Of a DNA stretch of 64,000 bases, positions 43,296-51,828 are shown in pieces. The notes below the pieces were generated by a model. The model saw only the letters and a program-made list of their open reading frames with translations. It made no database searches and was not told where the DNA came from. Numbering within the stretch: the stretch's first letter is position 1; each line of letters starts with the position of its first letter. Position numbers and translations under genes: made by a program. Origin of the DNA: QHXW01 sp963752965 (GTDB lineage: Bacteria; Acidobacteriota; Terriglobia; Bryobacterales; Bryobacteraceae); NCBI GenBank assembly GCA_963752965.1, contig CAVWAJ010000007.1, forward strand, positions 496,001 to 560,000, given 5' to 3'.

Positions 43296-43760
43296 ATGAC
43301 GGTGCGTGAACGAATTGAGGATTTTCTGAGCCAGAAGCGCCTGGCAGTCGTGGGCGTCTCGCGGGAGCCCAAGGATTTTTCTCGCGGTCTGTTCCGCGAG
43401 TTCTGCCAGCGTGGTTATGACGTAGTGCCTGTGAATCCCGACCTGAGTGAAGTAGAAGGCCGAACCTGCTACCACCGCGTGCAGGACGTCGTGCCACCCG
43501 TGGAAGGCGTTCTGTTGATGACGTCGCCGGCCGTCACCGAACAGGTCGTGCGCGATTGCGCCGAGGCAGGCATCCACCGCGTGTGGATGTACAGGGCAGC
43601 CGGCGCGGGAGCAGTGAGCCAGAGCGCGATCGAGTTCTGCAAAACGAGGGACATTCATGTGGTTCCTGGGGAGTGCCCCTATATGTTCTTCCCCGAAACA
43701 GGTTTTGTCCACCGCGCACACGGGTTTCTCAAGCGGGTCACGGGAACTCTGCCGCATTAA
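43296..43760 (+). CDS. CoA-binding domain protein (YccU-like)
   Basis: A 154-residue Rossmann-fold protein of the CoA-binding family: RLAVVGVSREPKDFSRGLFREF at the N-terminus and a C-terminal Cys in VPGECPYMFF. The family binds CoA or nucleotides, without an assigned reaction. GGAGG lies before the ATG at 43296; the longer start at 43254 lacks this. It is the last gene of the plus-strand run and converges on DUF1697. Confidence 0.85.
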   Translation: MTVRERIEDFLSQKRLAVVGVSREPKDFSRGLFREFCQRGYDVVPVNPDLSEVEGRTCYHRVQDVVPPVEGVLLMTSPAVTEQVVRDCAEAGIHRVWMYRAAGAGAVSQSAIEFCKTRDIHVVPGECPYMFFPETGFVHRAHGFLKRVTGTLPH

Positions 43761-43765
43761 CCCAG

Positions 43766-44317
43766 CTAAGCGTTCATTAACTCGAAGAGCTTGGTCACCG
43801 TTCGCCAGTTTCTCCCTGTGCTGGTGGTCGCAAGCTTTGAGTCGAAGTACTGATTAGTAAGTTTGGTACGTGCCACGCCATTAGGGAGCCACAGATACAC
43901 CTCTTGACCGCGTACTTGGAACGCGTCAGATGGCGACCGGTCTGGGTCAAGATCTGCGACATTGCGCGAAGCCGGCACATCTGCGAGGAAGAGGACGTGC
44001 AGCTCTTCCTCCGCTACGGCATCTTTGAGAAATGGATTGTTGCGTATGACCTTGCCGAGTTGCTCGGAGGTCCGCAACACGACCGGGATCTTGTATCCGA
44101 AACGCTTGGCGATTTGCGCGCTGATCAGGCGCGGAAGCCGGGCTGAGAGAGCCGGAGACGCACTGAAAATAACGTTGCCGGTCTGGACATAGCTGTGCGC
44201 GTCGCCGCAGCCCGCCCCGGCAAACATTTCAACTAGATCCTTCATCGGAAGCTTGTTCTTACCGCCGACGTTGATTCCTCGAAGCAGCGCAACGTGAGTT
44301 ACTGGCATCGTCGGCAT
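43766..44317 (-). CDS. DUF1697 family protein
   Basis: A 183-residue protein with the family's opening VALLRGINVGGKNKLPM, then HSYVQTGNVIF and GYKIPVVLRT. DUF1697 is a widespread small soluble family without a known function. It lies 8 bases after the ICMT-like gene at the downstream end of the heptosyltransferase operon, where it may simply be a passenger. Confidence 0.88.
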   Translation of the reverse strand: MPTMPVTHVALLRGINVGGKNKLPMKDLVEMFAGAGCGDAHSYVQTGNVIFSASPALSARLPRLISAQIAKRFGYKIPVVLRTSEQLGKVIRNNPFLKDAVAEEELHVLFLADVPASRNVADLDPDRSPSDAFQVRGQEVYLWLPNGVARTKLTNQYFDSKLATTSTGRNWRTVTKLFELMNA

Positions 44318-44325
44318 GGGTACCG

Positions 44326-44901
44326 CTAATGCACGAATCTAATGGCCCGAAATATCAGCCAGGCGAGTCCGGCGGCAAATCCCAGCAACGCCTGATACTC
44401 GCGGTTCTTCCTGTAGAGGCTCCATCGGAAGCGGCTCCGGCCCGGATTGTGCTTGCCCCGGGGAATCAGGCTCGGCACTGCGGCGGCGTAGCTCGCGTAT
44501 TCTGGGAACAGTTTGGTGAGATGCTGCTCCTCCAACATCACGGCAGGCAGGTACACGAGCAGAAAAACAACCGCAAACAACACCGCAAGCCAGGCGCTGC
44601 ACGCGGCGATCGCCAGGCCTAATGCCACCAGCAGCGTGCCGGCGTACAGCGGGTTGCGAATGTAAGCGTACGGTCCCCCGGTGGCGAGCTGTTGGTTCTT
44701 CGCGAGGTGGCCAGCAGCCCAAGCGCGCAAGGTAAGGCCCGCAAAGGAAATGGGGATGCCGCAGGCGAGCGCTCGGGCGGTAGGGTGAGCGAACCAGCCA
44801 AACGCCACCAGCAGCACAAATCCCATTGGCACGCGCAGGCGGGCAACGAAATCGGCGTAGGGTTTGGGGAAAGGGTAGCCGGAGCTCACGGCGCTGTACA
44901 T
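44326..44901 (-). CDS. Isoprenylcysteine carboxyl methyltransferase-like membrane protein
   Basis: A 191-residue polytopic protein with the ICMT/PEMT signature GPYAYIRNPLYAGTLL, then EEQHLTKLFPEYASYAAAV. These proteins are SAM-dependent methyltransferases of the membrane. The bacterial substrate is usually a lipid or quinone-like molecule rather than a prenylated protein. It starts inside the heptosyltransferase gene (16-base overlap), so it is translated as part of the LPS operon. Confidence 0.8.
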   Translation of the reverse strand: MYSAVSSGYPFPKPYADFVARLRVPMGFVLLVAFGWFAHPTARALACGIPISFAGLTLRAWAAGHLAKNQQLATGGPYAYIRNPLYAGTLLVALGLAIAACSAWLAVLFAVVFLLVYLPAVMLEEQHLTKLFPEYASYAAAVPSLIPRGKHNPGRSRFRWSLYRKNREYQALLGFAAGLAWLIFRAIRFVH

Positions 44902-45881
44902 GGCGCGGCGTGGCGGCTGAGCTGAACTTTCAGCGCCTCGAACACGCGGTCGGGATCGATATCGCGCATGGCCGGATCGATAGTGGAGACACGCTTGTAA
45001 GTCGTGATCGCGGTAGTGCTACGCAGCACGCAAATGCTCTCACCGTACGGACCGTTGCGCACCGGATCGGTGGGGCCGAAGATGGCCACCCCCGGCTTCC
45101 CAAGAGCCGCGGCCAAGTGCAAGGGTCCGCTATCCACGCCAACAACGGCAGTGGCACGTCGCGTGGCGTGGACCAGTCCGGCCAGTGACGAATGATGCAG
45201 GACAATCCCCGTCGCATTGGCGAACCGGACGCCCGGCGGACCGTTCAGCACCAAAGGGAGTTCCAGTTCCCGCTCGAGGCGGGAAGCCAGCCGCGAATAG
45301 AATGCCAGCGGCCACTGCTTCGAGCGCCAGCCGGCCAGCGGGCAGGCCAGTACGAACCCGGAAGCGGGTAGCTCGCCCTGAGGCGCACCCTCTGGCAGCG
45401 GAAAAGTGCGCAAAATATTGGCAGCGCCGGCCGCCGCGGCCAGCTCGATGTTGCTGTCCACCTTATGCACTGCTTGCGTCTGGATACGGCTGGAGTAAAA
45501 CAGCGCCGCCGGCCGCTCACGCAGTTGCGATTGATGGAATCCGAAAATACGGTCAGGCCGGGCCATCGAAGCTGCCACCGCTGACTTTATCAGTCCTTGA
45601 AAATCCACGGCAAAATCGAAGCGCCCGGCGCGGAGATTCCGCCAGTTCCGCATCCACGCCCCCGGGGTGCCACGCTCGAAGATGGCCACACCGTCGACGT
45701 ACGGGTTCTGCTCGAGCAACGGCGCCCACTGCGCTTCGATCAGCCAGGTCAGATGAGAACCTGGAAAGCTATGTTTGAGCGTAGCTACGGCGGGCAGCGT
45801 ATGGATCACATCCCCCATCGCGCCCAGCCGCACCACCAGGATGCGCGGACCGGAGTTACTGCTGGTGGCGGCGCTGGACAT
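44886..45881 (-). CDS. LPS heptosyltransferase, GT9 family (heptosyltransferase I type)
   Basis: A 331-residue GT-B enzyme of the GT9 family, adding heptose to the LPS inner core at the inner membrane. The N-terminal ILVVRLGAMGDVIHTLPA, the FDFAVDFQGL stretch and the C-terminal VVGVDSGPLHLAAALGKP are characteristic. Similarity in style points to WaaC, but only a search could separate WaaC from other GT9 enzymes. It overlaps the degenerate nucleotidyltransferase gene by 26 bases at its start and the ICMT-like gene at its end. Confidence 0.85.
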   Translation of the reverse strand: MSSAATSSNSGPRILVVRLGAMGDVIHTLPAVATLKHSFPGSHLTWLIEAQWAPLLEQNPYVDGVAIFERGTPGAWMRNWRNLRAGRFDFAVDFQGLIKSAVAASMARPDRIFGFHQSQLRERPAALFYSSRIQTQAVHKVDSNIELAAAAGAANILRTFPLPEGAPQGELPASGFVLACPLAGWRSKQWPLAFYSRLASRLERELELPLVLNGPPGVRFANATGIVLHHSSLAGLVHATRRATAVVGVDSGPLHLAAALGKPGVAIFGPTDPVRNGPYGESICVLRSTTAITTYKRVSTIDPAMRDIDPDRVFEALKVQLSRHAAPCTAP

Positions 45882-46245
45882 GTTGGCTCAGACGTTCGGC
45901 GCGAAGAAGGTCGGCCGATTCCTCCCGTAAGATTTCACTAGCGGCGAAACGGCTGAGTAGCTCTGCGCCTGCTTCCTCTGCGGCCGGCACCACGTAGTCT
46001 ACCATGGCCAGCGCTGCCACCAACTCGGCGCGGGCCCGTGCCCCCAGCAGGGGTGCGGGCGGATCGAGAACGATGACGAACAGCGTGCCCGGAGTGCGGC
46101 CAACCTCGCGCAAGCGCGCCACATGCTCGGCCACAAGCACGTCGAAGTAACCCGTCACCACCTTCACCGTGCGTCCCTGGTCGCGCAACTCCTGTAGTCG
46201 CGTGGCCGCGTGTTTTGGTTCGATGATTTTCGTTCGGGTATCCAT
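45856..46245 (-). CDS. Degenerate HldE2-like nucleotidyltransferase domain protein
   Basis: A 129-residue protein whose core resembles the cytidylyltransferase fold of HldE2. VVTGYFDVLVAEHV aligns with FTNGCYDLLHPGHI of the intact copy in this window (55301-55768), and RARAELVAALAMVDYVV aligns with ERAEVALGLEAVDAV. The catalytic HxGH is broken: the first His is Val38 and the Gly is Glu40, with only His41 kept. The C-terminal nucleotide-binding part (EPGYSTTGIVE in the intact copy) is missing. It is therefore probably inactive as an enzyme. It sits between two heptosyltransferase genes, 6 bases after one and overlapping the other, so the reading frame is maintained in an active operon. Confidence 0.65.
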   Translation of the reverse strand: MDTRTKIIEPKHAATRLQELRDQGRTVKVVTGYFDVLVAEHVARLREVGRTPGTLFVIVLDPPAPLLGARARAELVAALAMVDYVVPAAEEAGAELLSRFAASEILREESADLLRAERLSQHVQRRHQQ

Positions 46246-46251
46246 GAAGCT

Positions 46252-47307
46252 TCAACGGAGAAGGTCGAGCGCCACGTCCGCTACGCGGCCAGCGGCGACA
46301 CGCGTCATGCATCGGTGATCGATGGGGCATTCGCGCAACAGGCACGGGCTGCATTCCACTGGCTCGCGGACCACGCGGGCCAACCGGCCGGTAGGCCCCG
46401 TGGTCGAGTCATCCGTTGCGCCGAAAACCGCGACCGTGGGCACGCCCAGGGCCGAGGCAATGTGCATGGCGCCGGAATCGTTCGTGAGAAATACGCAGCA
46501 CGCGGCCGCCAGCTCGATAAATTCGCTAAGCGCGGTCTTCCCCGCCAGGTTGCAGGCGGGCACACCGCCAGCCCGGATGCCTTGTGCGACCGTCTCACAT
46601 AACTCCCGCTCGTTAGCCGAGCCGAACAGGACGACGGAGCCGCGTTGTGACCTGGCAACCTCAAGTGCCGCCTCGGCGAAGCGCTCCGGCAGCCATTGTT
46701 TGGCCGTGCCGTAAGCCGCACCCGGACTGAGACCGATCACGGGCGGTGCGATGGCCCGTTGCGCAAATCCACGCGCGCCATTACTCGCCGCGGCTTCCGC
46801 TCCTTCCAGCCGGACTTCGCTCGATTCCACCGCTTCCGCGATCAAGCCGGCGCGCCGCAGCATTTCGAGATAGTAAAAGCGTTCGTGACGGGGAATCTCA
46901 CCCGGCTGCGGAACTGGAATGGCATCGGTGAGCAGCGCGCCACGCCCGTCGCGATTGTATCCAATGCGCCGTGGAATACCGGCAAGCCATACAATCGCCG
47001 CGGCCTCGAATGCATTCTGCAACAGGACGGCGCATTCGAACTTCTCCGGGCGTAGCGCGCTGGCAGCCCGAAGTTTCCGCCCCAAACCACGGAAGCCGGG
47101 TTTGGCATCGTAAGGGATCACACGATGGACCGCTGTTTCCCGCGCATAGAGATCTGCTACCCAGGGCCGCGCCAGCACCACGATCTCAGCATCGGGAAAG
47201 CGGGCGTGCAGCGCGCGGATCGCGGGCAGCGACATCACGGCATCTCCTACCCAGTTCGTGGCGCGGATGAGAATCTTGGAAAACGCCATCGGGCCGGCGT
47301 GGGCCAT
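46252..47307 (-). CDS. waaF: LPS heptosyltransferase, GT9 family (heptosyltransferase II type)
   Basis: Adds the second heptose to the LPS core. The 351-residue GT9 enzyme has ILIRATNWVGDAVMSLPAIRAL, IGLSPGAAYGTAKQWLPERFA and FLTNDSGAMHIASALGVPTVAVFGATD, all typical of WaaF. GAGGA lies 7 bases before the ATG at 47307, which follows the nuclease stop with no spacer. An ATG at 47289 is an alternative. Together with the second GT9 gene and the unlinked hldE2, it shows that heptose-containing LPS is made. Confidence 0.88.
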   Translation of the reverse strand: MAHAGPMAFSKILIRATNWVGDAVMSLPAIRALHARFPDAEIVVLARPWVADLYARETAVHRVIPYDAKPGFRGLGRKLRAASALRPEKFECAVLLQNAFEAAAIVWLAGIPRRIGYNRDGRGALLTDAIPVPQPGEIPRHERFYYLEMLRRAGLIAEAVESSEVRLEGAEAAASNGARGFAQRAIAPPVIGLSPGAAYGTAKQWLPERFAEAALEVARSQRGSVVLFGSANERELCETVAQGIRAGGVPACNLAGKTALSEFIELAAACCVFLTNDSGAMHIASALGVPTVAVFGATDDSTTGPTGRLARVVREPVECSPCLLRECPIDHRCMTRVAAGRVADVALDLLR

Positions 47308-48405
47308 CTACACGTCCTCAGCTGGCGGCGCCGCAAACAGAGGATGCGAAGCTTCCTTCGGAACAGGTTTGGGGCCGGCTGGAGAATCCACTGCCTTCTG
47401 TGGTACCTTGGCGGGCGCCGGAGCGGCGGCGTGCCCATTGCTTTCCGCCGTTGACAAGTACTTCGCCTTCTTCAGCACCATGCGTTCAAGCGGCGGACTG
47501 AAACCCGTGAAATAGCCCTCCACCTGTCGATCCTGATCCACCAGCGCACGCATGCACTCCATCTTGGAATCCATGTCATCGAGATAGTGGAATAAGAGCG
47601 CTTCCGCAAATTGCGGCAGCTTGGGAGACCCGAACTCGTATTTGCCATGGTGGCTGACGATCATGTGCTCAACTAGCGTTCGCAACCGGGGCGGAAAATC
47701 CGGAAGATCCCGCAACTTGTCGCTCACAATGCGCAGCCCAATCACCATGTGGCCCAACAACTGGCCTTCAGCGGTGTATCCGAAACTCCGGTCGTAGCTC
47801 AGCTCATAGAGTTTGCCGACGTCATGCAAAACAGCGCCAGTCAGCAGCAAATCGAGATCTACGCCGTAGTGCTGCGCTGCGTAGCGGCACAACTGGCACA
47901 GTGACAGTACATGCTCCAGCAAACCACCCAGCCAGGCGTGATGAATCTGCTTGGCGGCCGGGGCTTTGCGGTAGCGCTGGGCGATTTCCGGATCATCCAG
48001 CACCGCCTTCACCAGCGCCCGCAGATGAACATCGCTCATCGCCGATGTGTACCCGATTAGTTCACCCCACATTTCCTCGGGATCGCGGGTCGAGGCGGGA
48101 AAATAGTCAGCGAAATCGACTTCGCTGTCTTCCAGGCGGCGCATCTTGTGGATCGTCAGCTGCGGACGGTTATGATAGACTTGAATGAACCCTTTGACTT
48201 TCACAAAATCGTCCCGCTCGAACGTGTCCATCACCTCGGCCACGTTATCCCACATTTTGGCTTCGATCTCGCCGGTGCGGTCGCAAAGCGAAAGCGAGAG
48301 ATAAGGCTCCCCCGTCTTCTTCTCCCGAATCTCTTTGGAACGGACCAGCAAAGACGTGGTGAAGTTGCGGTTGGCCTCTGCTTCCTTAATGTAAGGTGAT
48401 TTCAT
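47308..48405 (-). CDS. YhaM-like 3'-5' exoribonuclease (OB-fold plus HD domain)
   Basis: A 365-residue protein with an OB-fold (about 15-90: SLLVRSKEIREKKTGEPYL, DDFVKVKGFIQVY) followed by an HD domain (LGGLLEHVLSLCQL, GAVLHDVGKLYEL, MIVSHHGKYEF). This pairing is that of Bacillus YhaM, a 3'-5' exoribonuclease acting on RNA and possibly ssDNA. The last about 50 residues are a Pro/Ala-rich tail. Its ATG overlaps the SurA-like stop by four bases. Confidence 0.85.
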   Translation of the reverse strand: MKSPYIKEAEANRNFTTSLLVRSKEIREKKTGEPYLSLSLCDRTGEIEAKMWDNVAEVMDTFERDDFVKVKGFIQVYHNRPQLTIHKMRRLEDSEVDFADYFPASTRDPEEMWGELIGYTSAMSDVHLRALVKAVLDDPEIAQRYRKAPAAKQIHHAWLGGLLEHVLSLCQLCRYAAQHYGVDLDLLLTGAVLHDVGKLYELSYDRSFGYTAEGQLLGHMVIGLRIVSDKLRDLPDFPPRLRTLVEHMIVSHHGKYEFGSPKLPQFAEALLFHYLDDMDSKMECMRALVDQDRQVEGYFTGFSPPLERMVLKKAKYLSTAESNGHAAAPAPAKVPQKAVDSPAGPKPVPKEASHPLFAAPPAEDV

Positions 48406-49649
48406 TGCTTGACAGCTGGGCTAGTGGCTCTCGGGGCCGAATCGCTGGCTGGCCGGCTGGCACTCGCGGTCGGAGCGGCCACTACAGCCCCTGTCGAGTT
48501 GCCTCCGGTCTGCGCTTCCGGATTATTCGCGTTTCGGTTGGTGCCCGGAACTGGAAGGATCCACAACAGCCGTTTCATATGCTTGCGCGAAGCGACCTCC
48601 TCTTTCGTCGTGGTTTCCGGCCGCAGTTGGGCTGGGTCAACCCACGCGGTATTCTTGCCCGGCGCAGCTCCCGAGTCCACATAACCGGCACGAATCTCCA
48701 AAAACGCGTCCATGCGCAGCTTAGTGAGCAGCTCCCGCACCTTGGCCTGCATTTGCGGCATGGAAAGCCTCTCCATGATCTCGTTTTCCACGGCGTCAAG
48801 CGGTGCTTGCCCCGCCTCGTAACGCTCCTCGATCTTCAGGATCAGGAAACCGTTGGATTGCTTGATGGGATCCGTGACGTATCCCTTCTTTTCCTTGAAG
48901 ACGATGTCCTCCAGTTCCTTCTTTAGTTGGCCTTTGTTGTAAGGCGGAAGCTCGCCGAAATTCTCTTTACTGTCGGAATCTGAGTATTGCTTGGCCAGCT
49001 CGGCGAACTTCTCGCCTTTGCGCGCACGCGCCACCAAATCCTTGGCACGCTTCTCCGCCTGCGCGGCTTGCTCGGGCGTCTTACCTTCGGTCGAGATTAG
49101 GATCTCGCGCAAGAACACCTGCTCCTTGCGGACGAATTCCGCCTTGTGCTCCTCGTAGTATTTCTCGACCTCGGCGTGCGGGGGGTTGATGCGCGACATC
49201 ACCTCAGAGCCAATCACCCGCTGCGTGAGGATCTGGTCATGGATCTTTGACTTGAACTCCTCAAAGGGTGTTCCCGACTGTTCGCGAATCCAGTCGTGGA
49301 ACTTGTCCGGGTCGGCGATACCGCTCTGCGTCTGGATCGCGGCGATTCGCTTGGTCACGTCCGAGTCGACGTTAATGTTGATCTCCTTGCCATGCTGCAC
49401 TAGCAGCAGCCGATCGACCTCATCGCGCAGCGTGTCCTTTTCCTGCTCTTTCAGCGCCTTGTCGAGTGCCGCGCCGGTTAAACCCTGCGTCTTGAGTGCG
49501 GCGGCACTGTCGCGCCGGGCAGCATCCAGATCGCCGCGGGTGATGATCTCGCCGTTGACCTTGGCCACGATCTCCTCAACCACGTGGACATCGGCGGCCA
49601 AGCCGCTGCTTACAAACACAAATATCCCTGCGCACAACCTGAAACGCAT
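48402..49649 (-). CDS. SurA/PpiC-type periplasmic peptidyl-prolyl isomerase
   Basis: A 415-residue exported chaperone. After a signal peptide (FRLCAGIFVFVSSGLA) comes a SurA-N-like helical region (VHVVEEIVAKVNGEIITRGDL) and one parvulin domain (REILISTEGKTPEQAA, FAELAKQYSDSDSKENFGELP, KIEERYEAG). The C-terminal about 80 residues are low-complexity Ser/Ala/Pro. It would help fold outer-membrane proteins. As first gene of the run down to 43766 it ties outer-membrane assembly to LPS core synthesis. Confidence 0.85.
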   Translation of the reverse strand: MRFRLCAGIFVFVSSGLAADVHVVEEIVAKVNGEIITRGDLDAARRDSAAALKTQGLTGAALDKALKEQEKDTLRDEVDRLLLVQHGKEININVDSDVTKRIAAIQTQSGIADPDKFHDWIREQSGTPFEEFKSKIHDQILTQRVIGSEVMSRINPPHAEVEKYYEEHKAEFVRKEQVFLREILISTEGKTPEQAAQAEKRAKDLVARARKGEKFAELAKQYSDSDSKENFGELPPYNKGQLKKELEDIVFKEKKGYVTDPIKQSNGFLILKIEERYEAGQAPLDAVENEIMERLSMPQMQAKVRELLTKLRMDAFLEIRAGYVDSGAAPGKNTAWVDPAQLRPETTTKEEVASRKHMKRLLWILPVPGTNRNANNPEAQTGGNSTGAVVAAPTASASRPASDSAPRATSPAVKQ

Positions 49650-49814
49650 TTAATCATTATCCCGCAACAAGATCCGGCTGTCAGGTGTGTGCCGGACGCT
49701 CCAGTGTCTCCGTTTCGGCACAAGCGGTTTGCTGCTTGGAGCCCGGATGGAATTCGACAAGCAGTAAGATAACCAGGTGCAACGCAATCAGACCCCACCC
49801 TTTGGACGGACATC

Positions 49815-51821
49815 TTGAACCTGGGTGCGCTCGCCTGGCTGGCATGGCTGGCGGCAACCGTCTGGCTCACCGGGCCAGGATTCGCCGCGCAGATCTCGTA
49901 TTTTCGCAGTCCCGGGCCGCAGTTCTTTCGCCTTCTGCTCGTGGTTCTGGCCGTTTCTCCGCTCGCACTGTGGGCGTACCAGCGTTTGCGCCGCGGGCGC
50001 CTCTGGCAATGGGAGCTCGCCCTCATCGCCGCCACCCCATTAGCGGCGTTGTTCTTCTTTGAGCCGAGAGCAGCCGCTGTGACCCTCGCAGTGATTCTCG
50101 CGAGCTACGCGCTGGGACGGAGGTTGCGCCGGTTGTTTTCAATTCCTGCCTCTGGGGCCGTCGAAGACATCGCCGTCTCGACCGGCCTCGGCCTGGGTGC
50201 TTTACACTGCGCACTTTTCGTCTTCGGTATGGCTGGTTGGTACACAACCTCCGTGTTTCTCGGCTGGATACTTCTTTGCCTGTTGATTGGCTGGCGTGAT
50301 TTACCCACGCTTTGGAAGGCGCTTGTGCGCCTCCAACAAGCTTGGAGAGCCAGCGTGGAATTGCGGGGATGGGCCGGCGCCCTCATCACGGTGTTCGCCG
50401 TCGCATTCGGCATTTGCAGCGTGATGGTGATGCTCGCGCCAAGTTTGGCATTCGACATGGTTCGGGTGCATTTGCCGCTCGTCCACTACTACACTTCCCA
50501 ACACGCATTGCGAACGCCTTCCTATCTTGACTACGGCTATCTCCCGCAGGGCGTCGAGACGCTCATGACCTTTGGTTACGTGTTGGCCGGAGACGCCGCG
50601 GCACAAATGCTTCCAACGGTGTATTTCGCTCTGGCGCTGTTGATCTCCCTTCGCATCGGGCGGATGTGCGGTCTTCGCCTTTTCGCAGCAATCGTGGGCA
50701 CGCTGTTCGCGGTTGCCACCCCGCTTCTCCACTGGACCGGCAGTGTCGGCAAGAACGACCTCGCGGTCGCATTTTTCATGTTGGCCGCGCTCCATGGGTA
50801 TCTTCGCTGGCGCGAGTCCGGCGATTTTCGTTGCATCCTAGCCGGTGCATTTTTCCTGGCCATGGGGGCGGGAGTCAAACACAGTGTGCTGTACGCAGTC
50901 CCGCCGTTGGCTCTGTTCTATGTGCACGCCGCGACGAAGCAGCCGTCACCTGTACCGGCAATCGCTAAGTTGGCCATCATCTTTATCGTGTTCGGTACCT
51001 TTTGGCACGCGCGAACCTGGTTGCTGGCGGGCAACCCTTTGTACCCGTTCTCGGCCGAGGCAGCCGTTTCGGCGGCCGGGAAAACCCATAGCGCGTGGAG
51101 CACCGTCATCCGCTGCCTCCGTCTTCCCTGGGACATTCATTTCCATGGCCGCGCCTATTTCGAATCACCGCTCGATCACCCCATGGGCATCGTGCTCGTG
51201 CTGTTCGTGCCGCTCTGGGCGCTGGCGCGCCAGCGAGTGAATCGTGCCGAAGCCGTCTGCCTGTTCTTCTGTGGGCTGTACCTGGTCTACTGGGCGGTGG
51301 TGCACGGCGTGCCGCGGTTTGCAATCGCGCCGATCCTGATTCTCAATGTCCTCACAGCGGGCCAGCTCATCCATTTTTGCTCGCGAATGCGGCCGGCCAT
51401 CAGGTTCTCCCTCTACGCCGCTTCCGCCTACGCGCTGCTGTTTGGTCTGCTCGGCGCGGCCATCATCGAAATCAATGCGCCTCAGCTCCGTTACTTCGCC
51501 GGACGTATCGATAAACCCGGCTACCTCCGCCAGGCGATGGTGCCGTACCGGGCAGTCGAGTTCTTGAGAGGCGTTGTACAGCCGGGCGACGAAGTCTTCA
51601 GCCTGAGTAGCTGCGTGCTGGCCTATGCGCCAAACCCCAGCACGTTTCATTGCGCTTGGCCTTCCAATTCCGCCCCAGATAAGGCAATGGCTGCTCTAAC
51701 TCACCGCGACTATCGCTTTCTGATGTTGCCGGTTGCGTACTCTCGTCTCGTGCCCTCCGGTTGGAAAATGGCGTACGCCGACGAGTCGTTCCAGGTTTAC
51801 AGGCGTGATCCGCAGCCCTAG
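49815..51821 (+). CDS. Polytopic GT-C-like membrane protein
   Basis: A 668-residue protein with about twelve membrane helices and a C-terminal soluble tail. The first large loop (LAFDMVRVHLPLVHYYTSQHA) and LHWTGSVGKNDLAVAFFMLAALHGYLRW resemble GT-C transferases of the ArnT/PMT type that use polyprenyl-phosphate sugars, with an acidic pair replaced or shifted. The start is TTG at 49815 with only a weak GGACGG ahead. Function could be LPS or protein glycosylation; the LPS operon lies just across a divergent gap. Confidence 0.6.
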   Translation: MNLGALAWLAWLAATVWLTGPGFAAQISYFRSPGPQFFRLLLVVLAVSPLALWAYQRLRRGRLWQWELALIAATPLAALFFFEPRAAAVTLAVILASYALGRRLRRLFSIPASGAVEDIAVSTGLGLGALHCALFVFGMAGWYTTSVFLGWILLCLLIGWRDLPTLWKALVRLQQAWRASVELRGWAGALITVFAVAFGICSVMVMLAPSLAFDMVRVHLPLVHYYTSQHALRTPSYLDYGYLPQGVETLMTFGYVLAGDAAAQMLPTVYFALALLISLRIGRMCGLRLFAAIVGTLFAVATPLLHWTGSVGKNDLAVAFFMLAALHGYLRWRESGDFRCILAGAFFLAMGAGVKHSVLYAVPPLALFYVHAATKQPSPVPAIAKLAIIFIVFGTFWHARTWLLAGNPLYPFSAEAAVSAAGKTHSAWSTVIRCLRLPWDIHFHGRAYFESPLDHPMGIVLVLFVPLWALARQRVNRAEAVCLFFCGLYLVYWAVVHGVPRFAIAPILILNVLTAGQLIHFCSRMRPAIRFSLYAASAYALLFGLLGAAIIEINAPQLRYFAGRIDKPGYLRQAMVPYRAVEFLRGVVQPGDEVFSLSSCVLAYAPNPSTFHCAWPSNSAPDKAMAALTHRDYRFLMLPVAYSRLVPSGWKMAYADESFQVYRRDPQP

Positions 51822-51828
51822 CCTGCCT

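Noticed and set aside
45856..46245. Degenerate nucleotidyltransferase as simple shadow of the heptosyltransferase genes
   Set aside because: It lies almost entirely in the gap between the two GT9 genes and aligns with HldE2 over more than 50 residues.
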